Source: Deferrisomatales bacterium
Lineage (GTDB): Bacteria > Desulfobacterota > Deferrisomatia > Deferrisomatales > JARGFW01
Assembly: GCA_029211085.1 (NCBI GenBank)
Contig: JARGFW010000035.1
Location: 1-33,587, forward strand
Direction: 5' to 3'
DNA length: 33,587 nucleotides
The notes beneath the pieces were generated by a model. It was not told the origin of the DNA, ran no database searches, and saw only the letters and a list, made by a program, of their open reading frames with translations. Shown one piece after another: positions 1 through 7,204 of the stretch. Made by a program: the position numbers and the translations under genes. Position 1 is the first letter of the stretch; each line of letters opens with the position of its first letter.

Positions 1-110
1 TCAAAATCCCACGGCTCGGCGGGCACGCCGTGCCACAGCACCCTCTGATAACGCATAATTGCCTGTAATATCCTCACATTACAACTTGTCAGCGATATGC
101 GGCCAGCCGG

Positions 111-128
111 CAGACCTCAGGAGGTCTG
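111..128. repeat. Short perfect inverted repeat
   Basis: Two 8-base arms, CAGACCTC and GAGGTCTG, are separated by AG. They lie at the point where similarity between the two VPHDQG-type remnants (131-205 and about 2527-2619) begins on this side. This may be a small hairpin or a scar at a rearrangement junction. No run of T follows, so it is not a convincing terminator. Confidence 0.4.
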
Positions 129-130
129 AC

Positions 131-205
131 GTTATGGCCACGGACTGCTCGGGGGCGTACCCGTTCGACGTCGTGGTCGAAGTGCCCCACGACCAGGGGC
201 CATAG
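131..205 (+). pseudogene. C-terminal remnant of an Ig/PKD-like exported protein
   Basis: One frame reads DVMATDCSGAYPFDVVVEVP followed by HDQGP and a TAG stop at 203-205. This resembles the closing strands of bacterial Ig/PKD-like repeats, where a protein often ends in a VPHDQG-type tail. Upstream of codon GAC 128 the frame loses this character, and the rest of the gene is not present in the window. A second copy of the same tail sits at about 2527-2619, just before the paralogue of the gene that follows here. The stop codon overlaps the GTG start of the next gene by one base. I read it as the decayed end of a larger surface-protein gene, kept in front of its former neighbour. Confidence 0.55.
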
Positions 206-1347
206 TGCGAGCCCGATCGACGAATCCGTGGGGCAGGGGGCTGGGCCGGCCCTCTGCACCTAGGCTTGCATGCCTCGTGCTTGGGGCGCTGGCGTGGCTT
301 GCGGTGCAGCCCGAACCGGCCCTGGCGAAGGACCCCCGGGTGGTCAAGACTCTCGAGAGGCGCCCCTGGTACGAGATCGAGAAGAGGTTCTACGAGAGCA
401 GAAGGTACTACTTCGGCTCCGGTCTGGTAGGCACGTGCGACCTGAGCGTCCTTGCCTCGGGGCCAGTGACCCTGGAGGTCAAAGACCCCCAGGGCCGGGT
501 GACGTCCCGCGACCGCCGGGAGATTCCCGGGAGTCAGTACCTTCAGGCGGACTTCACCACCTATCCCGGCGACGGCCTCCTGGACCAGGGGCTCACCGTA
601 CCCCGCAACGCCCCCCGCGGCCCCTACGAGATCTCGGTGTTCGCGCAGCCGGGGGCCAAGCCGGACGAGCCCTTCGTGGTCGAGGCCTTTATGAAGGGGT
701 ACTCGGTGCTTCTGGTCGAAGGGCTGCGGATCGCCGACCTGCCGCGGGACCCCTGGGTCGTGGAGATCCGAAACCTCCCGCCCGACATCCCGACGCACCT
801 CCCCACCTTCCACCCCGTAGGGAAGAAGCTGGTGCTTCGCCTGGGGGCCAACGACTTCGAGAACCGCTACGGGGGGGAGGCCCTCCCGACGGTACGCCTG
901 GAGCGCGGTCCGGTGGGCATGACCTTTCGGCCCACCGAGCGCCCCGACGGTGGGGTCATCGAGTGGACGCCCACCGTCGCCGACGTCGGTCCCCACGAGC
1001 TCGCGGTGGCGGCCGAGGACGCCGACGGGGCGGTGACGAGGAAACAGACCGAGCTCCGGGTGGTGCTGCCCGAGGCGGAGCGGTTCGAGGGCTACTCCCG
1101 AGACGGCGTGGTCTTCCTGCGCTGGGCGCCGGTCCTAGGCGCCGTGGCCTACAACGGCCACGCCCAGGAGCGGGTGAAGGTCCTGGCCGAGAATCTGCGG
1201 GCCACCGAGTTCGTGGACACCGGGGGGAAGATCGGCGACACCTACCTCTATTCGGTCTACGCCGTGGACCGCACCGGGCAGACCGGGATGATGACGGGCT
1301 TCTTGCGCATCACCGTGGAGGGCGAACGGGAAGAGGATCGGCCGTGA
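205..1347 (+). CDS. Exported protein with Ig-like and FN3-like domains (paralogue 1)
   Basis: This encodes 380 aa from a GTG start preceded by AGGGG. Residues 1-42 form a signal peptide: a basic start, a hydrophobic stretch (LACLVLGALAWLAV) and an ALA-K cleavage region, so the protein is likely periplasmic or extracellular. Residues about 60-200 form a block shared with the gene at 2632-3714, including DLSVLASGPVTLEVKD, TTYPGDGLLD and GLRIADLPRDPWVVEIRN. About 225-290 looks like a cadherin/He_PIG-type Ig domain (GM.F, IEWTPTVADVGPHELAV). About 295-375 looks FN3-like (VFLRWAPVLGAVAYN, YSVYAVDRTGQTG). No enzymatic motif is visible. The fold suggests a surface adhesin or structural role, but I do not recognise a named family. 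It lies between two gene remnants, in a duplicated module. Confidence 0.75.
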   Translation: MRARSTNPWGRGLGRPSAPRLACLVLGALAWLAVQPEPALAKDPRVVKTLERRPWYEIEKRFYESRRYYFGSGLVGTCDLSVLASGPVTLEVKDPQGRVTSRDRREIPGSQYLQADFTTYPGDGLLDQGLTVPRNAPRGPYEISVFAQPGAKPDEPFVVEAFMKGYSVLLVEGLRIADLPRDPWVVEIRNLPPDIPTHLPTFHPVGKKLVLRLGANDFENRYGGEALPTVRLERGPVGMTFRPTERPDGGVIEWTPTVADVGPHELAVAAEDADGAVTRKQTELRVVLPEAERFEGYSRDGVVFLRWAPVLGAVAYNGHAQERVKVLAENLRATEFVDTGGKIGDTYLYSVYAVDRTGQTGMMTGFLRITVEGEREEDRP

Positions 1348-1357
1348 GGCCTTGCGC

Positions 1358-1538
1358 ATGGAACGCCCCCGGCGTTCGGCAGGAGGCGCAAACCGCCGGA
1401 AGCTCCTCCGGTACGACCCGGCAAGGGACCTCTACGGGTACAAGCCCAGCACTCCTGGGCCTGGAGCCCGGCGCCTGGGAGCTGGCCGTACGTCTGGACG
1501 ACGGCGCGCAGCACGCGGTTCCCTTCGGCCTGCGGTAG
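1358..1538 (+). pseudogene. Frameshifted C-terminal remnant of a PxKF-domain protein
   Basis: This is a broken copy of the last 50 or so residues of the intact gene that follows (1554-2396). One frame reads LLRYDPARDLYGYKPSTPG, matching FRYDPAEDLYVYNLSTKG. After about position 1460 the match continues in another frame as GAWELAVRLDDGAQHAVPFG and ends at the TAG at 1536-1538, matching MWELTVRLDDGAEHTVGFG. The upstream part of the domain and the signal peptide are missing. The fragment therefore carries both an N-terminal deletion and a frameshift, and it lies directly before its intact relative. It probably arose by tandem duplication followed by decay. Confidence 0.75.
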
Positions 1539-1553
1539 CAGGGGAGACGAGCC

Positions 1554-2396
1554 GTGCACCCGTCCTTCTTTGCTGCGGCCGCCTGTGTGATTCTGACGCT
1601 CGGCGCGACCTTCCAGGCCGAGGCGCGATTCCCTCGCTCGGTCACTCCGTGGGCGGTCGGCACCCGGCCCCCCAACGATTTCTCGCTCCGGGTGAACGGT
1701 CCAGTCGAGTTCTTCCTCGAAGATGTTGCCGGAAACCGCACCGGCTGGGACCCACAAACCGGGGCCCGGACAGATTTCATCCCGGGCTCCGGTTACGGGG
1801 ACGAAGCGATCGAAGACTCGGAACGTAGCTGGTTTGCATACGTCCTGGGCCCGTCGCGGGAACCCTATACCTTGCAGGTGCTGGGGATAGGCCAGGGTCA
1901 GCTATACATGAGCATCAGCTTCACCGACGCGCAATGGGGGCTGTCGCGCTCGATCTTGCGGGGCTACGTCCTGCCGGGGCGGGAGTACACATATCGCCTT
2001 ACCTACTCGCCCGAGCCCGGCGCGTCCCGGGTGGAAGCGGTTACCTATGCCTTTGGTGGGTTCCTGCCCCCCTTGGATGCTGAGAACGCTCGGCCGTTCA
2101 AGTTGGGCAGCACGGTGCCCGTGCGGTTCCGGTTGGCCCGGGCCGACGGCGGGTTCCACGGGGACGTGCGGGCCGAGCTCTTGATTCGCCGAAGTGCCGA
2201 GAACGCCCCCCCGGGCGAGCCGCTGGACGCCACCCCAGCGGGCGCGACCAACCAGGGCAACCTCTTCCGATACGACCCGGCGGAGGATCTCTACGTGTAC
2301 AATCTTTCTACGAAAGGGATGGGACCTGGCATGTGGGAACTGACGGTGCGCCTGGACGACGGAGCCGAGCACACGGTCGGCTTCGGGCTGCAATAG
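1554..2396 (+). CDS. Exported PxKF-domain protein
   Basis: This encodes 280 aa from a GTG start with GGGGAGA just upstream. Residues 1-25 are a signal peptide ending near AEA-RFPR. The middle (residues about 30-165) is rich in short beta-strand-like segments and I cannot assign it. The C-terminal 100 residues contain FKLGSTVPVRFRL followed by FRYDPAEDLYVYNLSTKG and a closing VRLDDGAEHTVGF. This is the layout of the bacterial PxKF domain found at the ends of secreted and surface repeat proteins. No catalytic residues are seen. Its likely place is the cell surface or periplasm, together with the flanking Ig/FN3 proteins. A decayed copy of its C-terminus lies immediately upstream. Confidence 0.7.
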   Translation: MHPSFFAAAACVILTLGATFQAEARFPRSVTPWAVGTRPPNDFSLRVNGPVEFFLEDVAGNRTGWDPQTGARTDFIPGSGYGDEAIEDSERSWFAYVLGPSREPYTLQVLGIGQGQLYMSISFTDAQWGLSRSILRGYVLPGREYTYRLTYSPEPGASRVEAVTYAFGGFLPPLDAENARPFKLGSTVPVRFRLARADGGFHGDVRAELLIRRSAENAPPGEPLDATPAGATNQGNLFRYDPAEDLYVYNLSTKGMGPGMWELTVRLDDGAEHTVGFGLQ

Positions 2397-2526
2397 CCAT
2401 TCCTCCGTCTGCGCCGAGGGATTGCGCGAACCTCTTCTGTTTCCCGAGGTGCCTGGCATGTCCCCTGATGCCTGTCTCAGCCGCTGGCCGACGCCACGGG
2501 CCGAGCGAGCGGGGAAGAGCCAGGGT

Positions 2527-2619
2527 AGGACCTACACGATTCACGTCTTGGCGATGGATTGCTTGGGGCAGTACACGCTCGGCGTCGACGTCGAGGTGCC
2601 CCACGATCAAGGCAATTGA
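2527..2619 (+). pseudogene. Second VPHDQG-type C-terminal Ig/PKD remnant
   Basis: The frame reads RTYTIHVLAMDCLGQYTLGV and then DVEVPHDQGN, with a TGA stop at 2617-2619. This is the end of a bacterial Ig/PKD-like repeat (TYTI.V.A.D..G...V.VPHDQG). It matches the remnant at 131-205 and, like it, sits just upstream of a copy of the Ig/FN3 protein. An open frame extends back to an ATG at 2422, but residues before RTYTI look like non-coding filler, so a short functional protein is unlikely. Confidence 0.55.
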
Positions 2620-2631
2620 GGAGGCACTGCG

Positions 2632-3714
2632 ATGGGGCTACCGTATGCCAAGACCGACCCGGCGGGCGCTTGGTGTTTTGGGGCTAGGCGGTCTCCTGGA
2701 ACTCTGCGAGCACGTCGACGCGGCGCAGCCCACCCGGAGCCGCTATACCGCGACATCTTCGCGCCGTACGACTCCACCGATCTCCTCTACAAAGACTACT
2801 TCGACGCTGCCGGTGTAGTGGGCAAGGCGGACCTGGCCGTGCTGGCCACCGGACCCGTATCCCTCGCAGTCCGCGACTCACAAGGGCGAACCACTTCGCG
2901 GACGAAGTCGGAGATCCCGGGTGGCCGCTACTCCAGAGCGGACTTCACCGACTACCCTGGCGACGGCATCTTGGACGAAAGTTTATCGGTGCCCAACGGG
3001 GCGGTGGAGGGGACCTATGAGGTGTGGGCACTGCCCGAGCCCGAGGATCGGTTCATCCTTGAGATCTATGTCAAAGGCGCCTCCAAGATGCTCCTGGACG
3101 GTCTGCGGATCCGGGACATCCCCGAAGAGCCCTGGGCCGTGGAACTCCGCAATCAGCCCCCCGACGCCTCCTCGTTGAGCGGGCTGGCCTATCTGGTCGG
3201 CGAGGAAGAACGTTGGCCGGTGGGGACCGACGACTACGAAGACCGGCTGGCCGGGCGGCACCCGCAGCTTCGCCTCGAATCGGGCCCACCCGGCATGCGC
3301 CTCGAACCCGACCCGTGGACTCTGGTCTGGAAGCCGACCCTCGCACAGCTTGGGAATCACCAGGTTGTACTGGTGGCGGAGGTCTCCGAGGGGGCCACGG
3401 CGCGAACAGAAGAGACCATCCGGGCCCTTCTGCCGCCGGTGCCGGGCTTCCGGGCCTGGGCTCAAGACGGCGCGGTCCACCTGAGCTGGAAGCGCCTCGA
3501 AGGAGCCGAGAGCTACTCCATCTACACCATGGAGCGAGGAGGTCTCAACCCGGTGGCGCAGGGGCTCACGAGCATCTCGTATGTGGCCACCCAGGTCGAG
3601 GTGGGACAGCGCTACTCCTACCAGATCCACGGCATCGGCCGGCTTGGCGGCATATCATCCCACTCGGGCTGGCAGTTCGTGACGGTGGCCGAAGCCGAGG
3701 CCCCCTCGCGTTGA
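2632..3714 (+). CDS. Ig-like/FN3-like protein, paralogue 2, with a disrupted N-terminus
   Basis: This encodes 360 aa from ATG 2632, which has a GAGGAGG site about 7 bases upstream. From residue about 40 it is a clear paralogue of the 205-1347 product: DLAVLATGPVSLAVRD, TDYPGDGILDESLSVP and GLRIRDIPEEPWAVELRN, then an Ig-like segment (LVWKPTLAQLGNHQVVLVAE) and an FN3-like end (VHLSWKRLEGAESYSIYTME). The first 35 residues in this frame are arginine-rich and do not form a signal peptide. A signal-peptide-like stretch (MPRPTRRALGVLGLGGLLEL) lies in another frame from ATG 2645. A frameshift near 2725-2760 would join it to the mature protein. The gene may therefore be inactive for export, or the window may carry a sequence error. 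Confidence 0.65.
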   Translation: MGLPYAKTDPAGAWCFGARRSPGTLRARRRGAAHPEPLYRDIFAPYDSTDLLYKDYFDAAGVVGKADLAVLATGPVSLAVRDSQGRTTSRTKSEIPGGRYSRADFTDYPGDGILDESLSVPNGAVEGTYEVWALPEPEDRFILEIYVKGASKMLLDGLRIRDIPEEPWAVELRNQPPDASSLSGLAYLVGEEERWPVGTDDYEDRLAGRHPQLRLESGPPGMRLEPDPWTLVWKPTLAQLGNHQVVLVAEVSEGATARTEETIRALLPPVPGFRAWAQDGAVHLSWKRLEGAESYSIYTMERGGLNPVAQGLTSISYVATQVEVGQRYSYQIHGIGRLGGISSHSGWQFVTVAEAEAPSR

Positions 3715-4130
3715 AGAGGGCAGGCTGGCTATCTGCACGTGGTCGAAGCCACCGTGGGCCCGGACACGTTCTCTACGGCGGCGACGAGCGTGGCTACATG
3801 GACTATCCGACGCCGCAGTAGCCTCGCTGCAAGGAAGTGCTCCGGCCGGTGACAACACAGGCTGTCCCCGGCCAGCATGGGAGCCGTTCAGGCGGGGCCG
3901 GGCCGGTCCGCCTGGAAACGCCGCGCGCGGGCCGGGTGGGCTATGCTGCCTCAGGTCCAGGCTAGGCTGCCATCGCAGCCGAAGGGGTGCCCGGGTACTC
4001 GGGAAGGAGGCTTGAAGAGGGAGGCATGGAGAAATCTCGTGCATGTAGCGTCGGCTACCACGGGGCTCTCTTACCGGCGGTAGTCTCGTAGTCGTTCGTT
4101 CCGTTCCCTTCAGATGAAAGGACAACCACC
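3715..4130. other. Intergenic stretch with no gene recognised
   Basis: About 415 bases separate the exported-protein module from the flavoprotein gene. I see no convincing coding frame, tRNA or riboswitch core. CTACC (from 4053) and GGTAG (ending 4083) could form a weak imperfect stem. AAAGGA at about 4117 serves as the ribosome site of the next gene. A promoter for the flavoprotein-selenoprotein group should lie here, but I cannot point to good -35 and -10 boxes. Confidence 0.4.
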
Positions 4131-4832
4131 ATGAAGATTCTCGGCATCTGTGGCAGCACGCGAAAAGAGGAGCAGTCCGGCGTCCACACGCTCGTGCGCA
4201 CCGTGTTGGAGGCGAGCGGCTGCGAGTACGAGCTGGTCTCGTTGCGCGGCAAGAAGATCGGCGGCTGCATCGCCTGTCTGGGGTGCGTCAAGGACAACGT
4301 CTGCGTGCTCGACGACGACCTCCGGGCCCTTCGCCCGAAGATCGCCGAGGCCAACGCCTACGTGATCGGCGCCCCGAACTTCTACTCCACCTTGAACAGC
4401 GTGACCCACGCCTTTCTGGAGCGCTGGTACCAGTTCCGCCACCGCGAGGGAGATGCTCTGTGGGGCAAGCTCGGAGTGGCCGTGGGGGTGGGCGGGTCCT
4501 CCGGGCAGTTCCCGGCGGCAGAGATTGACAAGTTCTACCTCTACAATTTCATCGAGACCGTGGCCACGGTGACCGGCCAGGGCGCCGCCGCGTGCTACTC
4601 CTGCGGCTACGGAGACACCTGCAAGGTGGGCGTCCCCTACATGCTCTACGGCGAGGGCGCGAAGATCACCGAGGAGATGATCCCGAACGTCGCGAAACAA
4701 CCGGACGCCCTGGATACCTCCCGCCGGGCCGGCGCCGAGCTGGGCCGCAGGCTGCGGGAAGACCACGACCGGGCCGAGGTCACCCGGCGGATGCAGGCCA
4801 AGATGATGGCCCGATTCAAAGAGTCCACGTAG
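4131..4832 (+). CDS. Iron-sulfur flavoprotein, NADPH-dependent FMN reductase-like
   Basis: This encodes 233 aa from an ATG with AAAGGA about 9 bases upstream. The N-terminus (MKILGICGSTRKEEQSGVHT) is the phosphate-binding start of the flavodoxin-like FMN reductase fold. Cys46, Cys49, Cys52 and Cys58 form a compact CX2CX2CX5C motif. This is the pattern of the Isf iron-sulfur flavoproteins, which carry FMN and a 4Fe-4S cluster and pass electrons between ferredoxin and flavin. GAPNFYSTLNSVTHAFLERW continues the family signature. A second Cys group lies at about residues 154-164 (CYSCGYGDTC). It is cytoplasmic and probably donates electrons to a neighbour. It lies 37 bases before the selenoprotein gene on the same strand, so the two are probably co-transcribed. 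The exact substrate is not predictable. Confidence 0.8.
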   Translation: MKILGICGSTRKEEQSGVHTLVRTVLEASGCEYELVSLRGKKIGGCIACLGCVKDNVCVLDDDLRALRPKIAEANAYVIGAPNFYSTLNSVTHAFLERWYQFRHREGDALWGKLGVAVGVGGSSGQFPAAEIDKFYLYNFIETVATVTGQGAAACYSCGYGDTCKVGVPYMLYGEGAKITEEMIPNVAKQPDALDTSRRAGAELGRRLREDHDRAEVTRRMQAKMMARFKEST

Positions 4833-4869
4833 GGATGGTTTCCCGCAACCGCAGAAAGGGAGGACAGCC

Positions 4870-5853
4870 ATGACCGATACCCAGCCAGCCGCCGAGTCTC
4901 TCGAAGAGTTCAAGGATTCGTTCTTCTACGGCTCCCGCAGCGACCTGGCCTTCAAGTTCCTGAAGAACCTCCCGGCCGCGGAGGCCGGGGAGTTCTTCCG
5001 ATCGCTGCTGGAGAAACTCGGGCAGACCATCGACGACGGCGACGCGGGCCGCCTGGTCCAGCACGCCTACGAGTGGCAGGTGCGGGCCTACGGGCACGAA
5101 GGGGCCGGCAAGTGGGCCTACGAAAGCGGTCCTTTCACACCCCTGCCAAAGCCGGTGGGAGACTGCCGGCTGGCTCTGCTAACCTCGAGCGGGCACTTCG
5201 CCGAGGGGGCCGACCCCGAGCCGTTCGGCGTGAAGGACATGACCCAGGTGCAGGCCACCCGGCGCATCATGGAGTTCCTCAAGGCGCCGCCGGACCTGTG
5301 CGCCATTCCCTCGGACACGCCCTCCACCTCGCTCTGCGTCCGCCACGGCGGCTACGACGTGCGGGCGGCCCAAACCGACCCCAACGTGGTCTTCGCCCTG
5401 GACCGGCTCCGGGAATTGGAGGACGAAGGCGCGATCGGCGAGCTGGCGCCGCGCTCGTACTCCTTCGTGGGCGCCTGCTCCCAGCTCCGGCTCCTCAAGC
5501 AGAGCGCGCCCGGATGGATCGCCCGGTTGCGGGAGGAGGCCGTGGACGCCTTGCTCCTGGTGCCGGTCTGACCGGTCTGCCACGTGTCCGTGGGACACGT
5601 CGCCCGGGTCGCGGAAGAAGCCGGCATCCCCACCGTCGCGGTCTACGTCAAGGCGTTCGAGAGAGTCGCGCGGGAGATGTCCCTGCCGCGGGTGCTTGTC
5701 ACCCGGCACCCGGTCGGACGGCCGCTGGGCGCTCCGGGAGACGCCGAACGGCAGCGGGCTGTCCTCTTGGCGGCGCTGGAGCTCCTGGAGACGGCATCCT
5801 CCGGCGGCTCGGTTCGCGAGTTCGAGAAACCGTACCGGCCGCCTCCCCGGTAG
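4870..5853 (+). CDS. GrdB/PrdB-family selenoprotein with in-frame UGA (Sec234)
   Basis: A conventional reading stops at TGA 5569-5571 after 233 aa, but the same frame continues without break to TAG 5851-5853, giving 327 residues with selenocysteine at position 234. The context DALLLVPV-U-PVCHVSVGHVA gives a UxxC redox motif (Sec234, Cys237) and matches the active-site region of the glycine/sarcosine/betaine/D-proline reductase selenoprotein B family. The downstream part (VAEEAGIPTVAVYVKAFERV, PRVLVTRHPVGRPLG) is conserved-looking protein. A hairpin starts 10 bases after the UGA (see the separate feature). Classical GrdB or PrdB works with GrdA/GrdC or PrdA partners. None is present here, so this is a stand-alone family member, probably a thiol/selenol reductase of unknown substrate. 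Its neighbours are an iron-sulfur flavoprotein upstream and a DoxX-like protein downstream. Confidence 0.88.
5572..5607 (+). promoter_or_regulatory. Bacterial SECIS-like hairpin after the UGA of the GrdB-like gene
   Basis: Directly after TGA 5569-5571, ACGTGTCC (5582-5589) and GGACACGT (5593-5600) form a perfect 8-bp stem around the triloop GTG (5590-5592). An outer CCGG/CCGG helix (5572-5575 with 5604-5607) can close it across an internal loop. The first loop G is 19 nt after the UGA. Bacterial SECIS elements are known to be small hairpins close downstream of UGA with a G near the start of the apical loop, recognised by SelB. Confidence 0.75.
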
Positions 5854-5929
5854 CTCGGGAGCGGCCTGGTGCCCTCAAAAGGCCGCCCGAGCACCCGGCG
5901 GTCTCATCCCAGCCAGGAGTCGATTCGTC

Positions 5930-6331
5930 ATGACCGGAAGATCCCGCCTGCCCTTGTCGCTGCTGCTCCTGAGGCTCTCGGTGTTCCTCGTGATGTTGAT
6001 GTGGACCGTGGACAAGTTTGTCCGGCCCAGTCACGCAGCGTCGGTATTCCAGAGCTTTTACGGCCTCGAAGGCCTCGGGAGTGCGGTGATGTATGCTGCG
6101 GGGGTCGCGGAACTGCTTCTGATCCTCGGCTTCGTCGCCGGCCTGAAGAAGCGGTTTACCTACGGCGCCGTGCTCGCCCTGCACGCCGTCTCCACCCTGT
6201 CGTCCTTTCGCCAGTACCTGTCGCCTTTCGAGGGCGCGAGCCTGCTCTTCTTCGCCGCGTGGCCCATGCTGGCCGCGTGCCTCGCCCTGTACTGGCTGCG
6301 CGATCAGGATACTCTGTGCTCCCTGGGCTGA
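5930..6331 (+). CDS. DoxX/MauE-like membrane protein
   Basis: This encodes 133 aa from an ATG with AGGAG 11 bases upstream. Four hydrophobic segments are visible at about residues 8-26, 47-68, 75-92 and 103-121. The sequence LLRLSVFLVMLMWTVDKFVR, followed by GVAELLLILGFVAGLKKR, resembles the DoxX/MauE group of small four-helix inner-membrane proteins linked to redox and thiol chemistry. It lies 76 bases after the selenoprotein stop on the same strand, and 57 bases before the mercury-type promoter. It may belong to the flavoprotein-selenoprotein transcript. No Cys pair is visible apart from one near the C-terminus, so a disulfide role cannot be argued from sequence. Confidence 0.6.
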   Translation: MTGRSRLPLSLLLLRLSVFLVMLMWTVDKFVRPSHAASVFQSFYGLEGLGSAVMYAAGVAELLLILGFVAGLKKRFTYGAVLALHAVSTLSSFRQYLSPFEGASLLFFAAWPMLAACLALYWLRDQDTLCSLG

Positions 6332-6388
6332 TCGGGAGCTGGTCTTCCAGCCGATCCGGGATGTGGGCGGCTGAGGCGGTCGGCGGCC

Positions 6389-6419
6389 TTGACTCTGTAC
6401 CACGGTACGGGCCTTAGAC
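6389..6419 (+). promoter_or_regulatory. MerR-type promoter and operator
   Basis: TTGACT (6389-6394) and TTAGAC (6414-6419) are separated by 19 bases, the long spacer typical of MerR-controlled promoters. The spacer ctgtaccacggtacgggcc contains the dyad GTAC-cacg-GTAC (6397-6408), very close to the known mer operator pattern. MerR would bind it as a repressor and, with Hg(II), untwist it to activate transcription. It drives merR itself and all genes to about 10.8 kb in one direction, unlike the divergent Tn501 arrangement. Confidence 0.85.
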
Positions 6420-6440
6420 TGCGTGTTGGGAGTTCATTGG

Positions 6441-6872
6441 ATGAACCCGGACCCAACCATCGGCCAGGTGGCGAAAGCGGCGGGAGTGGGCGTGGAGACG
6501 GTGCGTTTCTACGAACGGAAGGGCCTCGTATCCAGGCCCGAGAGGGCCGAACGCGGCTTCCGGCGCTATCCGCCCGAGACGGTCTCCCGGGTGCGCTTCA
6601 TCCGGCGCGCCAAGAAATTGGGCTTCACGCTGCGCGAGATCGCCGAGCTTCTGGCTCTGCGGGCGGATCCTTCCTGCGAGGAAATCCGGGCCCGGGCCGA
6701 GGACAAGCTCGCCAGCATCAATGGCAAGATCACCTCCTTGGAGCGTATGCGGGCCGTGCTGGAGGAATTGGTCGGGCGCTGCCGGGCCTTCGGCAGCGGG
6801 GCGGAGTGCCCGATCCTCGCGGCCATGGAACAGGAAATGGTAGGCCCGGAGGAAGGAGCAGAGAAGCTATGA
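6441..6872 (+). CDS. merR: Mercury-responsive MerR transcriptional regulator
   Basis: This encodes 143 aa. I chose ATG 6441, with GGGAG 8 bases upstream, over GTG 6423. The N-terminus (TIGQVAKAAGVGVETVRFYE) is the MerR winged-helix DNA-binding domain, followed by RKGLVSRPERAERGFRRYP. The metal site is complete: Cys79, Cys114 and Cys123 give C-x34-C-x8-C, exactly the spacing of Cys82, Cys117 and Cys126 in Tn501 MerR. This argues for Hg(II) rather than zinc, copper or lead sensing. It is the first gene after its own operator and its stop overlaps the next start (ATGA), so it is autoregulated and translationally coupled to the operon. Confidence 0.93.
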   Translation: MNPDPTIGQVAKAAGVGVETVRFYERKGLVSRPERAERGFRRYPPETVSRVRFIRRAKKLGFTLREIAELLALRADPSCEEIRARAEDKLASINGKITSLERMRAVLEELVGRCRAFGSGAECPILAAMEQEMVGPEEGAEKL

Positions 6873-7141
6873 GCGACACGAAGCGATTGGTAGAGGTGTT
6901 CAGCGCAGGGTGCCCGGTCTGCGACGAGGCTGTCGAACGGGTGAAGAACCTCGCCTGTAAGTCCTGCGACGTACGGGTGCTCGACATGCACGACCCAGCC
7001 GTGGCCGAGCGCGCCCGGAATCTCGGCGTGCGTTCGGTTCCGGCGGTGGCGGTGGACGGCAGCTTGGCCTCGTGCTGCGCGGGCCGAGGCCTGGAAGAGG
7101 TGGCCCTCCGGGCCGCCGGCCTCGGCGCCCCGCGGGGCTGA
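6869..7141 (+). CDS. Thioredoxin-fold/glutaredoxin-like protein of the mer operon
   Basis: This encodes 90 aa and starts within the merR stop (ATGA overlap), with AAGGAG upstream. It has a thioredoxin-type redox site near the N-terminus, FSAGCPVCDEAVERV (Cys15, Cys18), and a cis-Pro region RSVPAVAVDG. Further cysteines at LACKSC and SLASCCAGRG are unusual for a plain glutaredoxin and could bind metal. There is no signal peptide, so it acts in the cytoplasm. By position it could pass Hg(II) from the transporters to MerA, or keep thiols reduced. This role is inferred from the operon. Proteins of this small family are often annotated only as thioredoxin family. Confidence 0.75.
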   Translation: MSDTKRLVEVFSAGCPVCDEAVERVKNLACKSCDVRVLDMHDPAVAERARNLGVRSVPAVAVDGSLASCCAGRGLEEVALRAAGLGAPRG

Positions 7142-7204
7142 TCCGTGGAGGTCGAGGTACTTCCGTCCCCTGCTGGACGGGTGACTGGGGGGAAGGAGAC
7201 AGCG

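Noticed and set aside
3960..4060. Riboswitch (cobalamin-like) before the flavoprotein gene
   Set aside because: Some GGGTGCC/GGGAAGG-like text is present, but no conserved core could be matched.
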